Of a DNA stretch of 64,000 nucleotides, positions 22,886-34,383 are shown piece by piece. Under the pieces are notes generated by a model. That model ran no database searches, was not told where the DNA came from, and saw nothing but the letters and a program-made list of their open reading frames with translations. The translations under genes were made by a program, and so were the position numbers. Within the stretch, counting starts at the first letter, position 1. Every line of letters begins with the position of its first letter. Source of the DNA: Stomorhina lunata (lineage: Eukaryota; Arthropoda; Insecta; Diptera; Rhiniidae); contig OW121743.1 of assembly GCA_933228675.1 (NCBI GenBank), forward strand, positions 89,015,438 through 89,079,437. Reading direction: 5' to 3'.

Positions 22886-24430
22886 TCTTTTCGCAGAGTA
22901 TGTTCAAAGATTTTCAGTCCTTAAGACCGGGAGCCGAAGACTTTTTGTAATTTTCGTAAATATCACGATCATTAATAAAACTCGTGGAATTGAGTACTAA
23001 AATCATTCAGTTGTGGTTTGGATGTTAACAAAGTCGGTTGGTTTTTCAATATAAAAATTTTAGATAAAAATATTTTTCTATAGCAAAATTTTTGATAAAC
23101 AAAGTTTTTGAAAAAAAATATTCTATAGAACAATTTTCGAAAAAAAAATTCTATAGAAAAATGTTTGATAAAAAAAAATTTGTATAGAAAAATTTTTCAC
23201 TAAAAAGATTTTCTATAACAAAATAGAAAAATTTTTGTTATAAAAATTTCCTTAAGAAAAATTTTTGTTAAAAAAAATTTTGTTTGTACAAATTTTTGAT
23301 GAAAAAAATTGTCTATAGCAAAATTTTTGATGAAAAAAATTTTCTATAAAAAAATTTTTGATTAAAAAAATATTAAAAAATTTTTGATAAAAAATTTGTC
23401 TATAGAAAAATGTTTCTTTCCGCAGAGTGTGTTCAAAGATTTTCAGTCCATAAGACCAGATGCCGAAGACTTTTTGTAATTTTCGTTAATATCACGATCA
23501 TTAATAAAACTCGTGAAAATGAGTACTAAAATCATTCAGTTGTGGTTTGGATGTTAACAAAGTCGGTTGGTTTTTCAATATAAAAATTTTAGATAAAAAT
23601 ATTTTTCTATAGCAAAATTTTTGATAAACAAAGTTTTTGAAAAAAAATATTCTATAGAACAATTTTCGAAAAAAATTTAATATAGAAAAATGTTTGATAA
23701 AAAAAATTTTCTATAGAAAAATTTTTCACTAAAAAGATTTTCTATAACAAAATAGAAAAATTTTTGTTACAAAAATTTCCTTAAGAAAAATTTTCTTTGG
23801 AAAAATTTTTGATGAAAAAAATTGTCTATAGCAAAATTTTTGATGAAAAAAATTTTCTATAAAAAAATTTTTGATTAAAAAAATATTAAAAAATTTTTGA
23901 TAAAAAATTTGTCTATAGAAAAATGTTTCTTTCCGCAGAGTGTGTTCAAAGATTTTCAGTCCATAAGACCAGATGCCGAAGACTTTTTGTAATTTTCGTT
24001 AATATCACGATCATTAATAAAACTCGTGAAAATGAGTACTAAAATCAGTTGTGGTTTGGATGTTAAAAAAGTCGGTTGGTTTTTCAATATAAAAATTTTA
24101 GATAAAAACATTTTTCTATAGAAAAATTTTTGAAAAAAAAATTTCTATAGAAAAATTTCTGAAAAAAAAAAAATTTGTATAGAAAAAATTTTAGTAAAAA
24201 AATTTTTTATAAAAAATAAAAAAATTTTCGTTGTAAAAATTTTTGATAAAAAAATTTTCTTTAGAAAAATTTTTGATTAAAAAAATGCCTATAGAAAAAT
24301 TTTTGATTAAAAAATGTCTATAGAAAAATTTTTGATAAAAAATTTGTCTATAGAAAAATGTTCTATTAAATAGTTTTTGATAAAAAAATTTTCTATAGAA
24401 AAATTTTTGATAAAAACTTTTCTATATGAA
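22886..24430 (+). repeat. Array D part 1: three tandem ~520-bp higher-order units
   Basis: A unit beginning CGCAGAGTGTGTTCAAAGAT and containing GCCGAAGACTTTTTGTAATT, then GGATGTTAACAAAGTCGGTT, then a block of about 29-bp AT-rich monomers (TTTTCTATAGAAAAATTTTT type), occurs three times with starts near 22890, 23415 and 23932. The first two monomer blocks match almost base for base, including irregular units, so they arose by duplication of the whole unit. The third copy's block is longer and different. Confidence 0.85.
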
Positions 24431-25855
24431 AATTTTTGATAAAAAAATGTTTATCATTTCACTTTTTCCTTAGAAAAATTTTTGATAAAAAATTTTCTAA
24501 AGAAAAATTTTCTATAGAAAAAATTTTGATAAAAAAATTTTTAAGAAAAATTTTTGACAAACAAAAAAAAAAAATATCTACAGACAAATTTTTGATAAAA
24601 AAAAATATTAAACAATTTTTGATAAATATTTTCTATAAAAAAAATTTTTTGTTAAAAATATTTTCTATAAAAAAATGTTCAATAGAAAAATTTTGAATAA
24701 AAATTTTCCATAGAAATATTTTTGATAAAAAAGAATTTCAATAAAAATTTTTTTGATAAAAAAAATTGTCTATAGAAAAATTTTCTATAGAAAAATTTTC
24801 TATAAAAATTTTCTTTAGAAAAATTTTCTATAAAAAATTTTCTTTAGAAAAATTTTTGATAAAAAATTTTCTATAGAAAAATTTTTGATAAAAAATTTTC
24901 TATAGAAAAATTTTTATCAAAAATTTTTCTAAAGAAAATTTTTCTATAGAAAATTTTTATCAAAAATTTTTCTATAGAAAATTTTTTATCAAAAATTTTT
25001 CTATAGATAATTTTTTTTATCAAAAAAATTTTTATTGAAATTCTTTTTTATCAAAAATATTTCTATGGAAAATTTTTATTCAAAATTTTTCTATTGAACA
25101 TTTTTTTATAGAAAATATTTTTAACAAAAAATTTTTTTATAGAAAATATTTATCAAAAATTGTTAAATATTTTTTTTTTTTATCAAAAATTTGTCTGTAG
25201 ATATTTTTTTTTTTGTCAAAAATTTTTCTTAAAAATTTTTTTATCAAAAATTTTTCTTTAGAAAATTTTTTATAAAAAATTTTGATAAAAAATTTTCTAT
25301 AATTTTTGATAAAAAAAGTATTGTACAAATTTTTGATAAATAATTTCTATAAAAAAATTTTTGTTAAAAATATTTTCTATAAGAAAATGTTCAATAGAAA
25401 AATTTTGAATAAAAATTTTCCATAGAAATATTTTTGATAAAAAAAATTTCATAAACAAATTTTTTGATAAAAAAAATTGTCTATAGAAAAATTTTTAATA
25501 AAAAATTTTCTAAAGAGAAATTTTTGATAAAAAATTTTCTAAAGAAAAATTTTTGATAACAAATTTTCTAAAGAAAAATTTTTGATAAAAAATTTTCTAT
25601 AGAAAAATTTTTGCTAAAAAAATTTTTGATAAAAAATTTTCTACAGAAAATTTTTGATAAAAAATTTTCTATAGAAAAATTTTTGATAAAAAAATTGGCT
25701 ATAGAAAAATTTTTGATGAAAAAATTTTCTATAAAAAAATTTTGATAAAAAGTTTTCTACTGAAAAATTGATAAAAAATTTTCTATGAAAAAATTTTTGA
25801 TAAAAAAAATAGAAAAATTTTTGATAAAAAATTTTCTATAGAAAATTTTTTTGTT
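24431..25855. repeat. Array D part 2: ~29-bp monomers with a ~0.9-kb palindrome
   Basis: Monomers of the GAAAAATTTTTGATAAAAAA + TTTTCTATA type. An irregular stretch with TCTACAGAC at 24577 recurs as its complement GTCTGTAGA at 25193, and neighbouring irregular units mirror too, so 24436-24890 and about 24900-25350 are inverted copies. Part of it (24616-24780) is then repeated directly at 25340-25490. Confidence 0.85.
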
Positions 25856-25859
25856 TTGG

Positions 25860-26334
25860 TTTACAAGATATAAGTAGGTAATTTTTTTTAAGTTCCACGA
25901 CATCATCGCTTTTACATTCCTACTGGGGTTGTTTCTTCTAAGCCGGTGGCATTAAATGGTTGGATGGGGCGGTTGATCTTTTGTCGTTTAGCGGTGATTT
26001 CTCCTCATAACTTCAATTGTTTAATAAGACTTTGATGCCAATGAATATTTATAATTATTGAATTTTGTTAATCAAACAAAATTATTTGATTGTTTTACCC
26101 ATTGTATAATCTTAAGGCCTCTTTGACTTTGATCATGTTTAAATGCCCAAAAGATTTGAATAAATAATATATACTCAAATAGGAATTTAAAGGAATTCAT
26201 CTGTAAATTTTTACTATTATTTAATTATTTTACTTGTAGAATAACAAATAAAAAATTTATTTTTAATTTTATTATGAAACTTCTAAAAATAAAATTGTGC
26301 TTTAATATAATTTATTGAAAGTTTTATGCCCAAA
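25860..26334. other. Unassigned AT-rich DNA
   Basis: No gene or repeat recognised. Positions 25890-26000 have more balanced composition, but no open frame of note. Confidence 0.35.
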
Positions 26335-26337
26335 TAA

Positions 26338-26685
26338 CACTGCTCTGCAAAAATTTATTTTTTGTCTTTCCTTTTAATAAAACTATGCGGACTATATGGA
26401 TCTTGATGCGCTAAACTCAAATCCGTTTTCGATTTTTCTCCATGAGATCTGGATTTTTTTTATGGGCGTGGACAATTTTTCCCCTTAAATTAGTCAGGTA
26501 CGGACCCTATTTTGTCCTAACTCGAGAACGACTCATCCGATTTTCAAAATTAAAACACTTGAAGATGAATAACAAAATTGCATTTATTTTAGTCTAATAT
26601 AATTTATCTATATCTCTTATCGTTTTGGAGTTATTTAGAAATTAATGGAGAACACATTTTTTTTCGTGCGAAATTCGTGTCTATT
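26338..26685 (+). mobile_element. Truncated copy of the TAA-duplicating CACTGCTCTGCA element
   Basis: Preceded by TAA (26335-26337), it matches 10608-10830 closely, including the words CATGAGATCTGGATTTTTTT and CTCGAGAACGACTCATCCGA. It then continues with sequence seen near 13040-13160 (complement of TTTCGCACGAAAAAAA). The right-hand terminus is missing. Confidence 0.75.
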
Positions 26686-26689
26686 GGTC

Positions 26690-27289
26690 TATTGATCAAA
26701 ATAATGAATATTCGTTTTTCATCTGCAGTTAAATTCAAATTCAACAAAACCAGCAAAAAAATCTGATATATATTCAGATTTCATTAAAATTCATCCCATT
26801 TTACCTCATAAATACTCTTCTTATAATTGAATATCAGTATTCAAAAATCATATAACAAAATATTTACAACAATAAAATTATAAATATTCAATCGATTTTA
26901 AGTGTCTGGGAACCAAATTCTGAGACAATTTTATTGCTTTTCCTTAAATTATCATAAAAATCACATTAAAGTCATATCAACTCCAGCCGTTCGCAGCTGT
27001 AAGATGTAACCAGCCAAAGCAATCGGTGCTTAAGGAAATAACCAATCTGTAAATAGCCCACCATAATAATATAAAATAAGTGTCATTGGAGATAATGTAA
27101 TAAAATTGGAACTTTTGAATAAATTTTACAGGTGAATAAAAAGCGACAGTCAAACGGAGTAAATGAGATAATGTGGGTTTAGTCAAATAACTCAGGTGAT
27201 TTGTGGAATAATTGAATCAAATATTTATAAGTGGTTTAGTTTGTCAACTAAAATAACTTCTTGTATTATCTTAGATAACAAAGCAGTTC
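26690..27289. other. Unassigned AT-rich DNA
   Basis: No gene or repeat family recognised. The small minus-strand open frame 26977-27186 has no family resemblance. Confidence 0.35.
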
Positions 27290-27480
27290 GTAATGACTCT
27301 GAAGTTTTAGGATGACTCAGCAAATTTTGGATGACACCGCACTTTTGTAATGAGTCAGCAGTTTAGGAATTTGTCAGAAGATTTAGGATGACTCAGCAGT
27401 TCTAGGATGACTCAGAAGTTCTAGGATGACTCAGCAGTTTTAGGATGACTCAGCAGTTTTATTATGTCAGCTGTTTTAGG
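27290..27480 (+). repeat. Short 19-bp tandem repeat with TGACTCAGCA motifs
   Basis: About eight to nine degenerate units of GGATGACTCAGCAGTTTTA. Several contain TGACTCAGCA or TGAGTCAGCA, which equals the AP-1/NF-E2-type bZIP site (CncC-Maf element). A related, inverted array lies at 42100-42590. Confidence 0.75.
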
Positions 27481-27639
27481 TGGTAAGTTTTTGCCATTTT
27501 CGATATTTTATAAATTTTTGAAAAATCAAATTTTTTAAATTTTCTACAAAAAGAAAGTATTTTTTTTAATTGCGTGTGAATAACTCTCAAACTATTGATC
27601 CCACAAAAAACTTATGTTAGCACGTCTAAAGGCTAATTA

Positions 27640-30265
27640 TGTTCTTTATATATTTAAAGAAAATTTTTGATAGAAATTTTTCATAATTTTTATAAAAAAA
27701 TTTTCGACGCCAAATTTATACAAAAAAATGTCATTGTTTCGAGTTTAAATGAAAAAATTTCGAGTAAATTTTTGATAAAAAATTTTCGATACAAAAATTT
27801 TTAATAGAAAATTTGTTATGTTTACATCTTATATTTTTTATTAAAAATTTTTTAAGTAAAAATCTTTTGTTGAAAATTTATTGTAGAAATATTTCGATGT
27901 TAAGCATTTTAAAAAAACATTTTCTATGTAAAAATTTTTAAAAAAAACTTTCCATTTTTTAATTTTTATCGAAAATTTTCGATGTTAAAATTTTTATCAA
28001 AAATTTTCGATGTCAAAATTTTTTCTAAAAAATTTTCATTGTTAAAACTTTTTATAAAAAATTTTTATTGTTAAAATTTTTTATAAAAAATTTTAGATTT
28101 CAATGTTAAATTTTTTTTAGAAAATTTTCGATGTTAAATTTTTTTATAGAAATAGTAAATTTTTTATAGAATTTTCATTGTTAAAAATTTTTATAGAAAA
28201 TTTTCTAGTTAAAATTTTTATAGAAAATTTTTGAATAGAAAATTTTCGATGTTAAAATTTTTTATAGAAAATTTTCGATGTTAAAATTTTTTATTGAAAA
28301 TTTTCGATGTTAAAATTTTTTATAGAAAATTTTCGATGTTAAAATTTTTTATAGAAAATTTTCGATGTTAAAATTTTTTATAGAAAATTTTCGATGTTAA
28401 AATTTTTTATAGAAAATTTTCGATGTTAAAATTTTTTATAGAAAATTTTTGATGTTAAAATTTTTTATAGAAAATTTTCGATGTTAAAATTTTTTATAGA
28501 AAATTTTCGATGTTAAAATTTTTTATAGAAAATTTTCGATGTTAAAATTTTTTATAGAAAATTTTCGATGTTAAAATTTTGTATAGAAAATTTTCGATGT
28601 TAAAATTTTGTATAGAAAATTTTCGATGTTAAAATTTTGTATAGAAAATTTTCGATGTTAAAATTTTGTATAGAAAATTTTCGATGTTAAAACATTTTAT
28701 AGAAAATTTTCGAGGTTAAATTTTTTATAGAAAATTTTCAATGTTAAATTTTTTATAGAAAACTTTCGATGCTAAATTTTTTATAGAAAATTTTCGATGC
28801 TAAATTTTTTATAGAAAATTTTCGATGCTAAATTTTTTATAGAAAATTTTCGATGTTAAATTTTTTATAGATAATTTTCGATGTTAAATGTTTTATAGAA
28901 AATTTTCGATGTTAAATTTTTTATAGAAAATTTTCGATGTTAAAATTTTTTATAGAAAATTTTCGATGTTAAAATTTTTTATAGAAAATTTTCGATGTTA
29001 AAATTTTTTATAGAAAATTTTCGATGTTAAAATTTTTTATAGAAAATTTTCGATGTTAACATTTTTTATAGAAAATTTTCGATGTTAAAATATTTTATAG
29101 AAAATTTTCGATGTTAAAATTTTTTATACAAAATTTTTGATGTTAAAATTGTTTATAGAAAATTTTTGATGTTAAAATTTTTTATAGAAAATTTTTGATG
29201 TTGAATGTTTTTATAGAAAATTTTTGATGTTAAAATATTTTATAGAAAATTTTCGATGTTAAAATTTTTTATACAAAATTTTTGATGTTAAATTTTTTAT
29301 AGAAAATTTTCGATGTTAAATTTTTTATAGAAAGTTTTAGATGTTATAACTTTTTATAGAAAATTTTCGATGTTAAATTTTTTATAGAAAATTTTCAATG
29401 TTAAATTTTTTATAGAAAATTTTCGATATTAAATTTTTCATAGAAAATTTTCGATGTTAAATTTTTTTTTTAGAAAATTTTTGATGTTAAAAGTTTTTAT
29501 AGAAAATTTTCGATCTTAAAATTTTTATAATAATTTTTTAATGTTAAAATTTTTATAGAAAATTTTCAATGTTAAATTTTTTATAGAAAATTTTCGATGT
29601 TACATTTTTTATAGAAGATTTTCGATGTTAAAAAATTTAAAAAAAAAAATTTTCGATGTTAAATTTTTGATAGAAAATTTTTGATGTTAATTTTTTTATA
29701 GAAAATTTTCGATGTTAAAGTTCTTTCATAAAAAAATTTCAATGTTAAATTTTTTTACAGAAAATTTTTGATATTAAATTTTGTTATAGAAAATTTTCGA
29801 TGTTAAATTACTTTATTTAAAATTTTTAATGTTAAAAATTTTTTATAGAAAATTTTCGATATAAAAAAATTTTTATAGAAAATTTTTGCTGTTAAACCTT
29901 TTTTAGAGAAAATTTTTGAAGTAAGCATTTTTGTAAAAGATTTTCGATGTTAAATTTTTTTATAAAAAATTTTCAATGTTAAGTTTATTTTATAGAAAAT
30001 GTTTTTGATAGTAAAATTTAAAAAAAAGAATTTAATGTCAACATTTTCTATTTTAAAATTTTTTGTAGAAAATTTTGATGGTAAATTTTTTTCATAGAAA
30101 ATTTTCGATGTTAAAATTTTTTAAATAAAATTTTCATTGTTAAAATTTTTTTATAGAAAATTTTAATTTAAACTTTTTTTATAGAAAATTTATTGATGTT
30201 AAATTTTTTTATAGAAAATTTTCAATGTTAAAATTTTTTATAAAAAATTTTGGATGCTTGAATTT
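27640..30265. repeat. Satellite array E, 29-bp monomer
   Basis: Monomer GATGTTAAAATTTTTTATAG + AAAATTTTC, 29 bp. It is homogeneous from 28190 to about 29480 (roughly 44 units) and decays outward on both sides (27640-28190 and 29480-30265). Runs of neighbouring units share the same variant (GTATAG at 28575-28680; TGCTAAAT at 28770-28830), evidence of local block duplication. Confidence 0.95.
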
Positions 30266-30555
30266 TTTTTTTTAATTTTTGTGTTGCTTTTGGTCAGTCT
30301 ATAATCTGAGCTTTTACCTTTGATTTACAAACATAATTCGTAATGATTGTGTTTGTAAAATGGGTAATAATGCAAGATTTTCGATCGCTCTAAAAGTAGG
30401 TATACTCTTCCTGAAGTTGATGGTCTAACCATCCATCGAAACTTGTCAAGGAATTGGTTGTTCCCATAAGCATTATTTGGCTTTTATCAATAAATTGTCT
30501 ATTACATTAATAAATAAGTAATAGTAATAGAGAAGGATTAAGTGCTAATAAGTTT
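30266..30555 (+). repeat. Dispersed ~240-bp repeat splitting array E
   Basis: Positions 30285-30530 match 36160-36395 in reverse orientation, including TTACAAACATAATTCGTAAT and ATTGTGTTTGTAAAAT. The match extends with decay through AATTGGTTGTTCCCATAAGC. It separates array E from its tail at 30560-30785. No protein recognised. Confidence 0.7.
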
Positions 30556-30559
30556 TTGT

Positions 30560-30785
30560 TTTTTAAAATTTTCGATGTTAAAATGTTTCAAAGAAAATTT
30601 TCGATGTAAAAATTTAAAAAAAAATTTTCGATCTTAAAATTTTTTATGGAAAATTTTCGATTTAATTTTTTCTTTAAAATAAATCTCAAAGTAAAAGTTT
30701 TTATAGAAAAATATCGAAGTAAAAATATTTTATAGAAAATTTTGGATGCAAAAATTTGTACAGAAAATTGTTGAAACAAATAGTT
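30560..30785. repeat. Decayed tail of array E
   Basis: Units such as AAAATTTTCGATGTTAAAAT resume after the 30266-30555 segment, increasingly irregular. Confidence 0.75.
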
Positions 30786-30789
30786 TTTG

Positions 30790-31876
30790 AGATCTTTTAA
30801 ATCAATAATATTGTTTATATTTTAGGAGTTTTGTACCTAGAGGACTACAACACATTAATTAAAAATTGTAAAGTGTAATCAAGACAAAATTTTTATATCA
30901 AAGTAAGAAATCAAGTCTCCTTGTTTGAATTTGATTTCTTTATAAACTTCACTTCGGGTGGTTCAATATTTATTTAAAATTCTTTATTATATTTTATTTT
31001 AGGAAATTTTCCTTTAGTGCCCGCCAGTCTAATAAAATTTATATGTTTAACTGACAGTCAAATATTTAAGATCAATTGATCGATCTTTTCGCCTCCATAT
31101 TTCATTCTTCTTCAGATTTCTGTTGTCCATTAGTAATGGTTATTAAATTGTCTTAATATAAATATTTCTGAAAAAAAAAATTAAATATTTATTTAACTAA
31201 ACTTTAAATGTTTTTTCTGTCCATACAAAAAAATTTAAATTTTGCGTTGTTTAAACAGTCCGTCCGCTGGTTTTATCGATAGGTTTTCAACTTTTTTTTT
31301 TTTGGTTATTTGACTGTTTGATTGTTTAAAACTGCCAAAAAATAGTTTGTTTGTATTTTAAATAGTTCATCCATCAAATGGCTCTTGACCTGTCCAACTG
31401 TCTATCACTGCATTTCACTATTTGTCTTTCAATTTAGCTCTCGAAACATTACGACTGATTGAAAAATTTTTTGTTTACCAAGAAGCTTCCGATGAGCTAA
31501 ACTAATAAAATCTTTTATGGTTATTACTTTGGCCCGCTAGAGCTTTGTAAGCGTTTTCCTTGAAATTTATCAAGCCTGTAATTATAAGCTACACCTCCAA
31601 AGGTGGGAAATGTATATTAAGTTTGTAATGATGTTTGTAACGTACAAAACTATTGGTATGAGAACCAACTTTAGACATGATTGTTCGACTGGATGACATT
31701 CTATGTAAAGCTGGCATTCAATTTTGTAGTTTTTTAAAATATTGAATCTGGACCAAATCAATTTTGAATTTCGGAAATCTCCTAAACTACTTTCCCGGAA
31801 TCAACTTATTGTCCCTTTTAAGAAACTAAATTAAATGCTTGTACATTTTAATAAAATTCAATAGTATCTTATCTTA
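30790..31876. other. Unassigned DNA with a fragment of the ATACCC repeat
   Basis: No gene recognised. Positions 31575-31720 (CCAAAGGTGGGAAATGTATA, GTAATGATGTTTGTAACG, TATTGGTAT) are a decayed piece of the ATACCC repeat. Confidence 0.4.
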
Positions 31877-31900
31877 TCTTATATTCTTAAACGAGCAATA

Positions 31901-31943
<43 letters not shown>

Positions 31944-32599
31944 GCTATCTCTAAAACGGCTCTAACGATTTGATAAAATTTGGACAGTGGGTATCTTTTT
32001 TGATGTATACGTCGAAGAAGAAAGGACTTTTGGACCTTTTACCTCTAAGAGGGTAAAAAGGGGAAGAAATCGAAAACGCTATATCTCCTAAATTAATAGG
32101 CATAAAAACAAAATTTAAATAATGTTTTAAACAGCTATAAAAATAAGCGGACAGGTGTTTGGTACTTTTTTGAAACTCTGTCCGATAGGGGTAAAAAAGG
32201 GTGAAAATAGTTTTTTTGGTACCTTTTCAACCAACTTTTTTATTTTAAACTAAAGAATATAGAAAGAAACTTTGTACTGCAATCAATAGATGTGAAAGAA
32301 ACATTAAACACGTATTTGGTACTTTTTTGATTTTGGGGCGACAATGGATTAAAAAATTGATAAAATGATAACTTAACATCTCAAAAAGTAACATAAATAG
32401 GAACATTATACATTATGTTAACTGCGTTTTAATAAAATGTACCGAATTCAATTGGCACCAAAAAAGTACCAAATTTGCATATGGAACTTTTAGAAATTAG
32501 GGAATAAAAAGGGGAAAAAATTAGTATTATTTTAAACAAATGAATGTTTGTCTGTATGTATGTTCTTTATAGAATAGTAAACTGTGAATTTGATCATGT

Positions 32600-33813
32600 G
32601 AGCCGTTTATTTTGAAAGTGGCGTAAGTCACTTTTTCAAAAAATGGAGTTAATGGCAACACTAAGTACCATTGAACGGTATCTTTTCATTTTTAAAAAAT
32701 TTGTCTAAAAAAAGTTGAGAACTATTGAGATTTGCTCGAGAAAAGTTTTGGTAATTAACGGTATAACAAAACTGTTTAATTTGAAAGTGGCGTAAGTCAC
32801 TGTATTCAGAAAAATTAAGTGAAATCAACAATAATAGTGCTTATTTTATATATCTTTAAATACAGACCAAAACACAATAAATTGGCTAAAAATTCAATGG
32901 ATACGATTTTATCATAATGTTCCTTACAAAATGTTTTATAAACTAACTTTGGACGAAAGAGATGAATTTCTAACTTTGGATTTGTCACCAGAAAGAGGAA
33001 GACCTAGACGTTATTCACAAATAGAGACATATCCGTTATACGCTGGACCTCGTCCTGTTTCTTCAGCAAAGTACAAAGATATGATGGATTTGCTTAATTA
33101 TATACCCCCAAATTACCAAAGTTATTTTAAAAATTTAAAACGAGACTTCACGATTTCCGAGGACTTAATCATTCCTAGTGATGACGAAAATTGAATAGAA
33201 CTGATGTTCTTTAATTTATGTAAATAACTTATACTTAAGTAACGTTTTAAAATGAATTATTTTTGTGTTTTAGAAATTACTTATACTTAAGTAATGTTTC
33301 AAAATGAATTAATTGTTTTTGTGTTTTATGAATATTAAAATAAAAAATACATTTTATATTAAAAAAAAATTTGATCAATATTAGTGCAGTATAACTTAAG
33401 TTTTATAGGCCGAAGTATGCTCTAAAAAACTCCGAAAATTACCAAAAACGTGTTTGTCATCACAAAAAAATCTACATTAAGTTTATCTCTACGTTTTAAA
33501 GATACAAAAAGTATCAAAATTTGCCATTTCAATTCGTCACTTCAGTAAAATACTTTAGTCATGTCAACCATTTTTCTAAACTGTTTATTTTGAAAGTGGC
33601 TTAAGTCACTTCACCTTAATGAAAAATGGCGATTTTTTGATGTTAATATGAAATTATTTATACTGAGAAAAATTTCAATATCTTGAGATAATAAATACAT
33701 TTTAATCTTTTGAAAAGTTGGCATCCATATTTTTAAACGTGTTAAAACGCAAACCCTTAAATATCTCGACTTAAAAACAAAGTGACTTACGCCACTTTCA
33801 AAATTAACGGCTC
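32600..33813 (+). mobile_element. 1.2-kb DNA transposon derivative with 4-bp target duplication
   Basis: Inverted ends of about 35 bp differ at very few positions (GAGCCGTTTATTTTGAAAGT followed by GGCGTAAGTCACTTT). The exact 4-bp repeat ATGT flanks it (32596-32599 and 33814-33817), while uninterrupted copies of the surrounding element have one ATGT. The motif TTTGAAAGTGGCGTAAGTCA recurs inside at about 32780 and 33588 in the left-end orientation. It encodes only the C-terminal part of a transposase-like protein. Four-bp duplications are known for Sola and Chapaev-type elements; the superfamily is not proven. Confidence 0.8.
32838..33194 (+). CDS. C-terminal part of a transposase-like protein (partial)
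   Basis: The frame is open from just after a TAG at 32835-32837 to the TGA at 33192-33194, about 118 codons. The first ATG (32931) gives 87 aa, but the frame carries protein-like sequence upstream: NWLKIQWIRFYHNVPYKMFY. A sequence resembling a splice acceptor (TTTAAATACAG, ending near 32865) suggests this is a last exon. Later motifs are LTLDERDEFLTLDL, RGRPRR, YPLYAGPRPVSSAKYKDMMD and LLNYIPPNYQSYFKNL, ending in an acidic tail. From memory, insect and aphid TE-derived proteins end in a similar WLK.KWI ... GRP ... KKDLM..L..IPP..H.FY.NL pattern; I could not search this. The catalytic core is absent, so it cannot be an active enzyme alone. An AATAAA lies near 33345. Confidence 0.6.
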   Translation, partial: CLFYISLNTDQNTINWLKIQWIRFYHNVPYKMFYKLTLDERDEFLTLDLSPERGRPRRYSQIETYPLYAGPRPVSSAKYKDMMDLLNYIPPNYQSYFKNLKRDFTISEDLIIPSDDEN

Positions 33814-34383
33814 ATGTTATGCTCTTTAGCGAAGATGTTGCGGATAAGCCGGCGAAGGTTTTTAAGTTGATAAGACTAAAAAATTACTAAAAATTAATAA
33901 AAACTGTACATTTGATCATGTTATGATCTTTAGCAAAGTTGTAGCGCATGAGCCGGCGAAGGCTTTTTAGTTGGTATGAATAATTTCCGACAGGTGGCGC
34001 CACTGAAATTTACTAAAAGTCAATTAATTCGTAAGCTGTATATTTAATCATGCTACAATCTTTAGCAAAGTTGATGCGAATAAGCCGACGAAGGTTTATT
34101 AATGGGAATAACCAAAGTCCAACAGGTGGCGCCACTGAAAATTACTCAAAAGGAATTAAATCGTAAACTGTGCATTTGATCAGGCTATAATATTTAGCAA
34201 ATAAGTCGATGAAGGTTTCTGTTGGTATGACCAATTTCCAAAATTTTTCAAAATGGGTTAATCTGTAAACTATGCAAACTATGTGTTGATCGGACAAAAT
34301 AAATAAAATAATTCAAAATTAACTAAATATTTGCATAAAATGCTTATCATAAAGCTCCGAGCAAGGCTCGGTCAACCAGGTAC

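Larger units (their letters stand above)
31877..34383 (+). mobile_element. Helentron/DINE-1-like element, copy 2, interrupted
   Basis: Same order as copy 1: TCTTATATTCTTAAACGAGC preceded by A, (TA)n at 31902-31938, a GGGTAAAA-rich part, ~130-bp units with GGTGGCGCCACTG (33995, 34125), then hairpin CCGAGC-AAG-GCTCGG and CAGGTAC. A 1.2-kb DNA transposon (32600-33813) interrupts the first minisatellite unit at GATCATGT|TATGCTC. Confidence 0.65.

Noticed and set aside
14682..30265. Centromeric satellite domain
   Set aside because: Several short unrelated arrays separated by TE-rich DNA do not by themselves indicate a centromere; no chromosomal evidence is available.
32931..33194. 87-aa ORF as a host gene
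   Set aside because: It lies between inverted repeats with a 4-bp target duplication inside another TE, and the reading frame continues upstream of the ATG. Better explained as a transposase tail.
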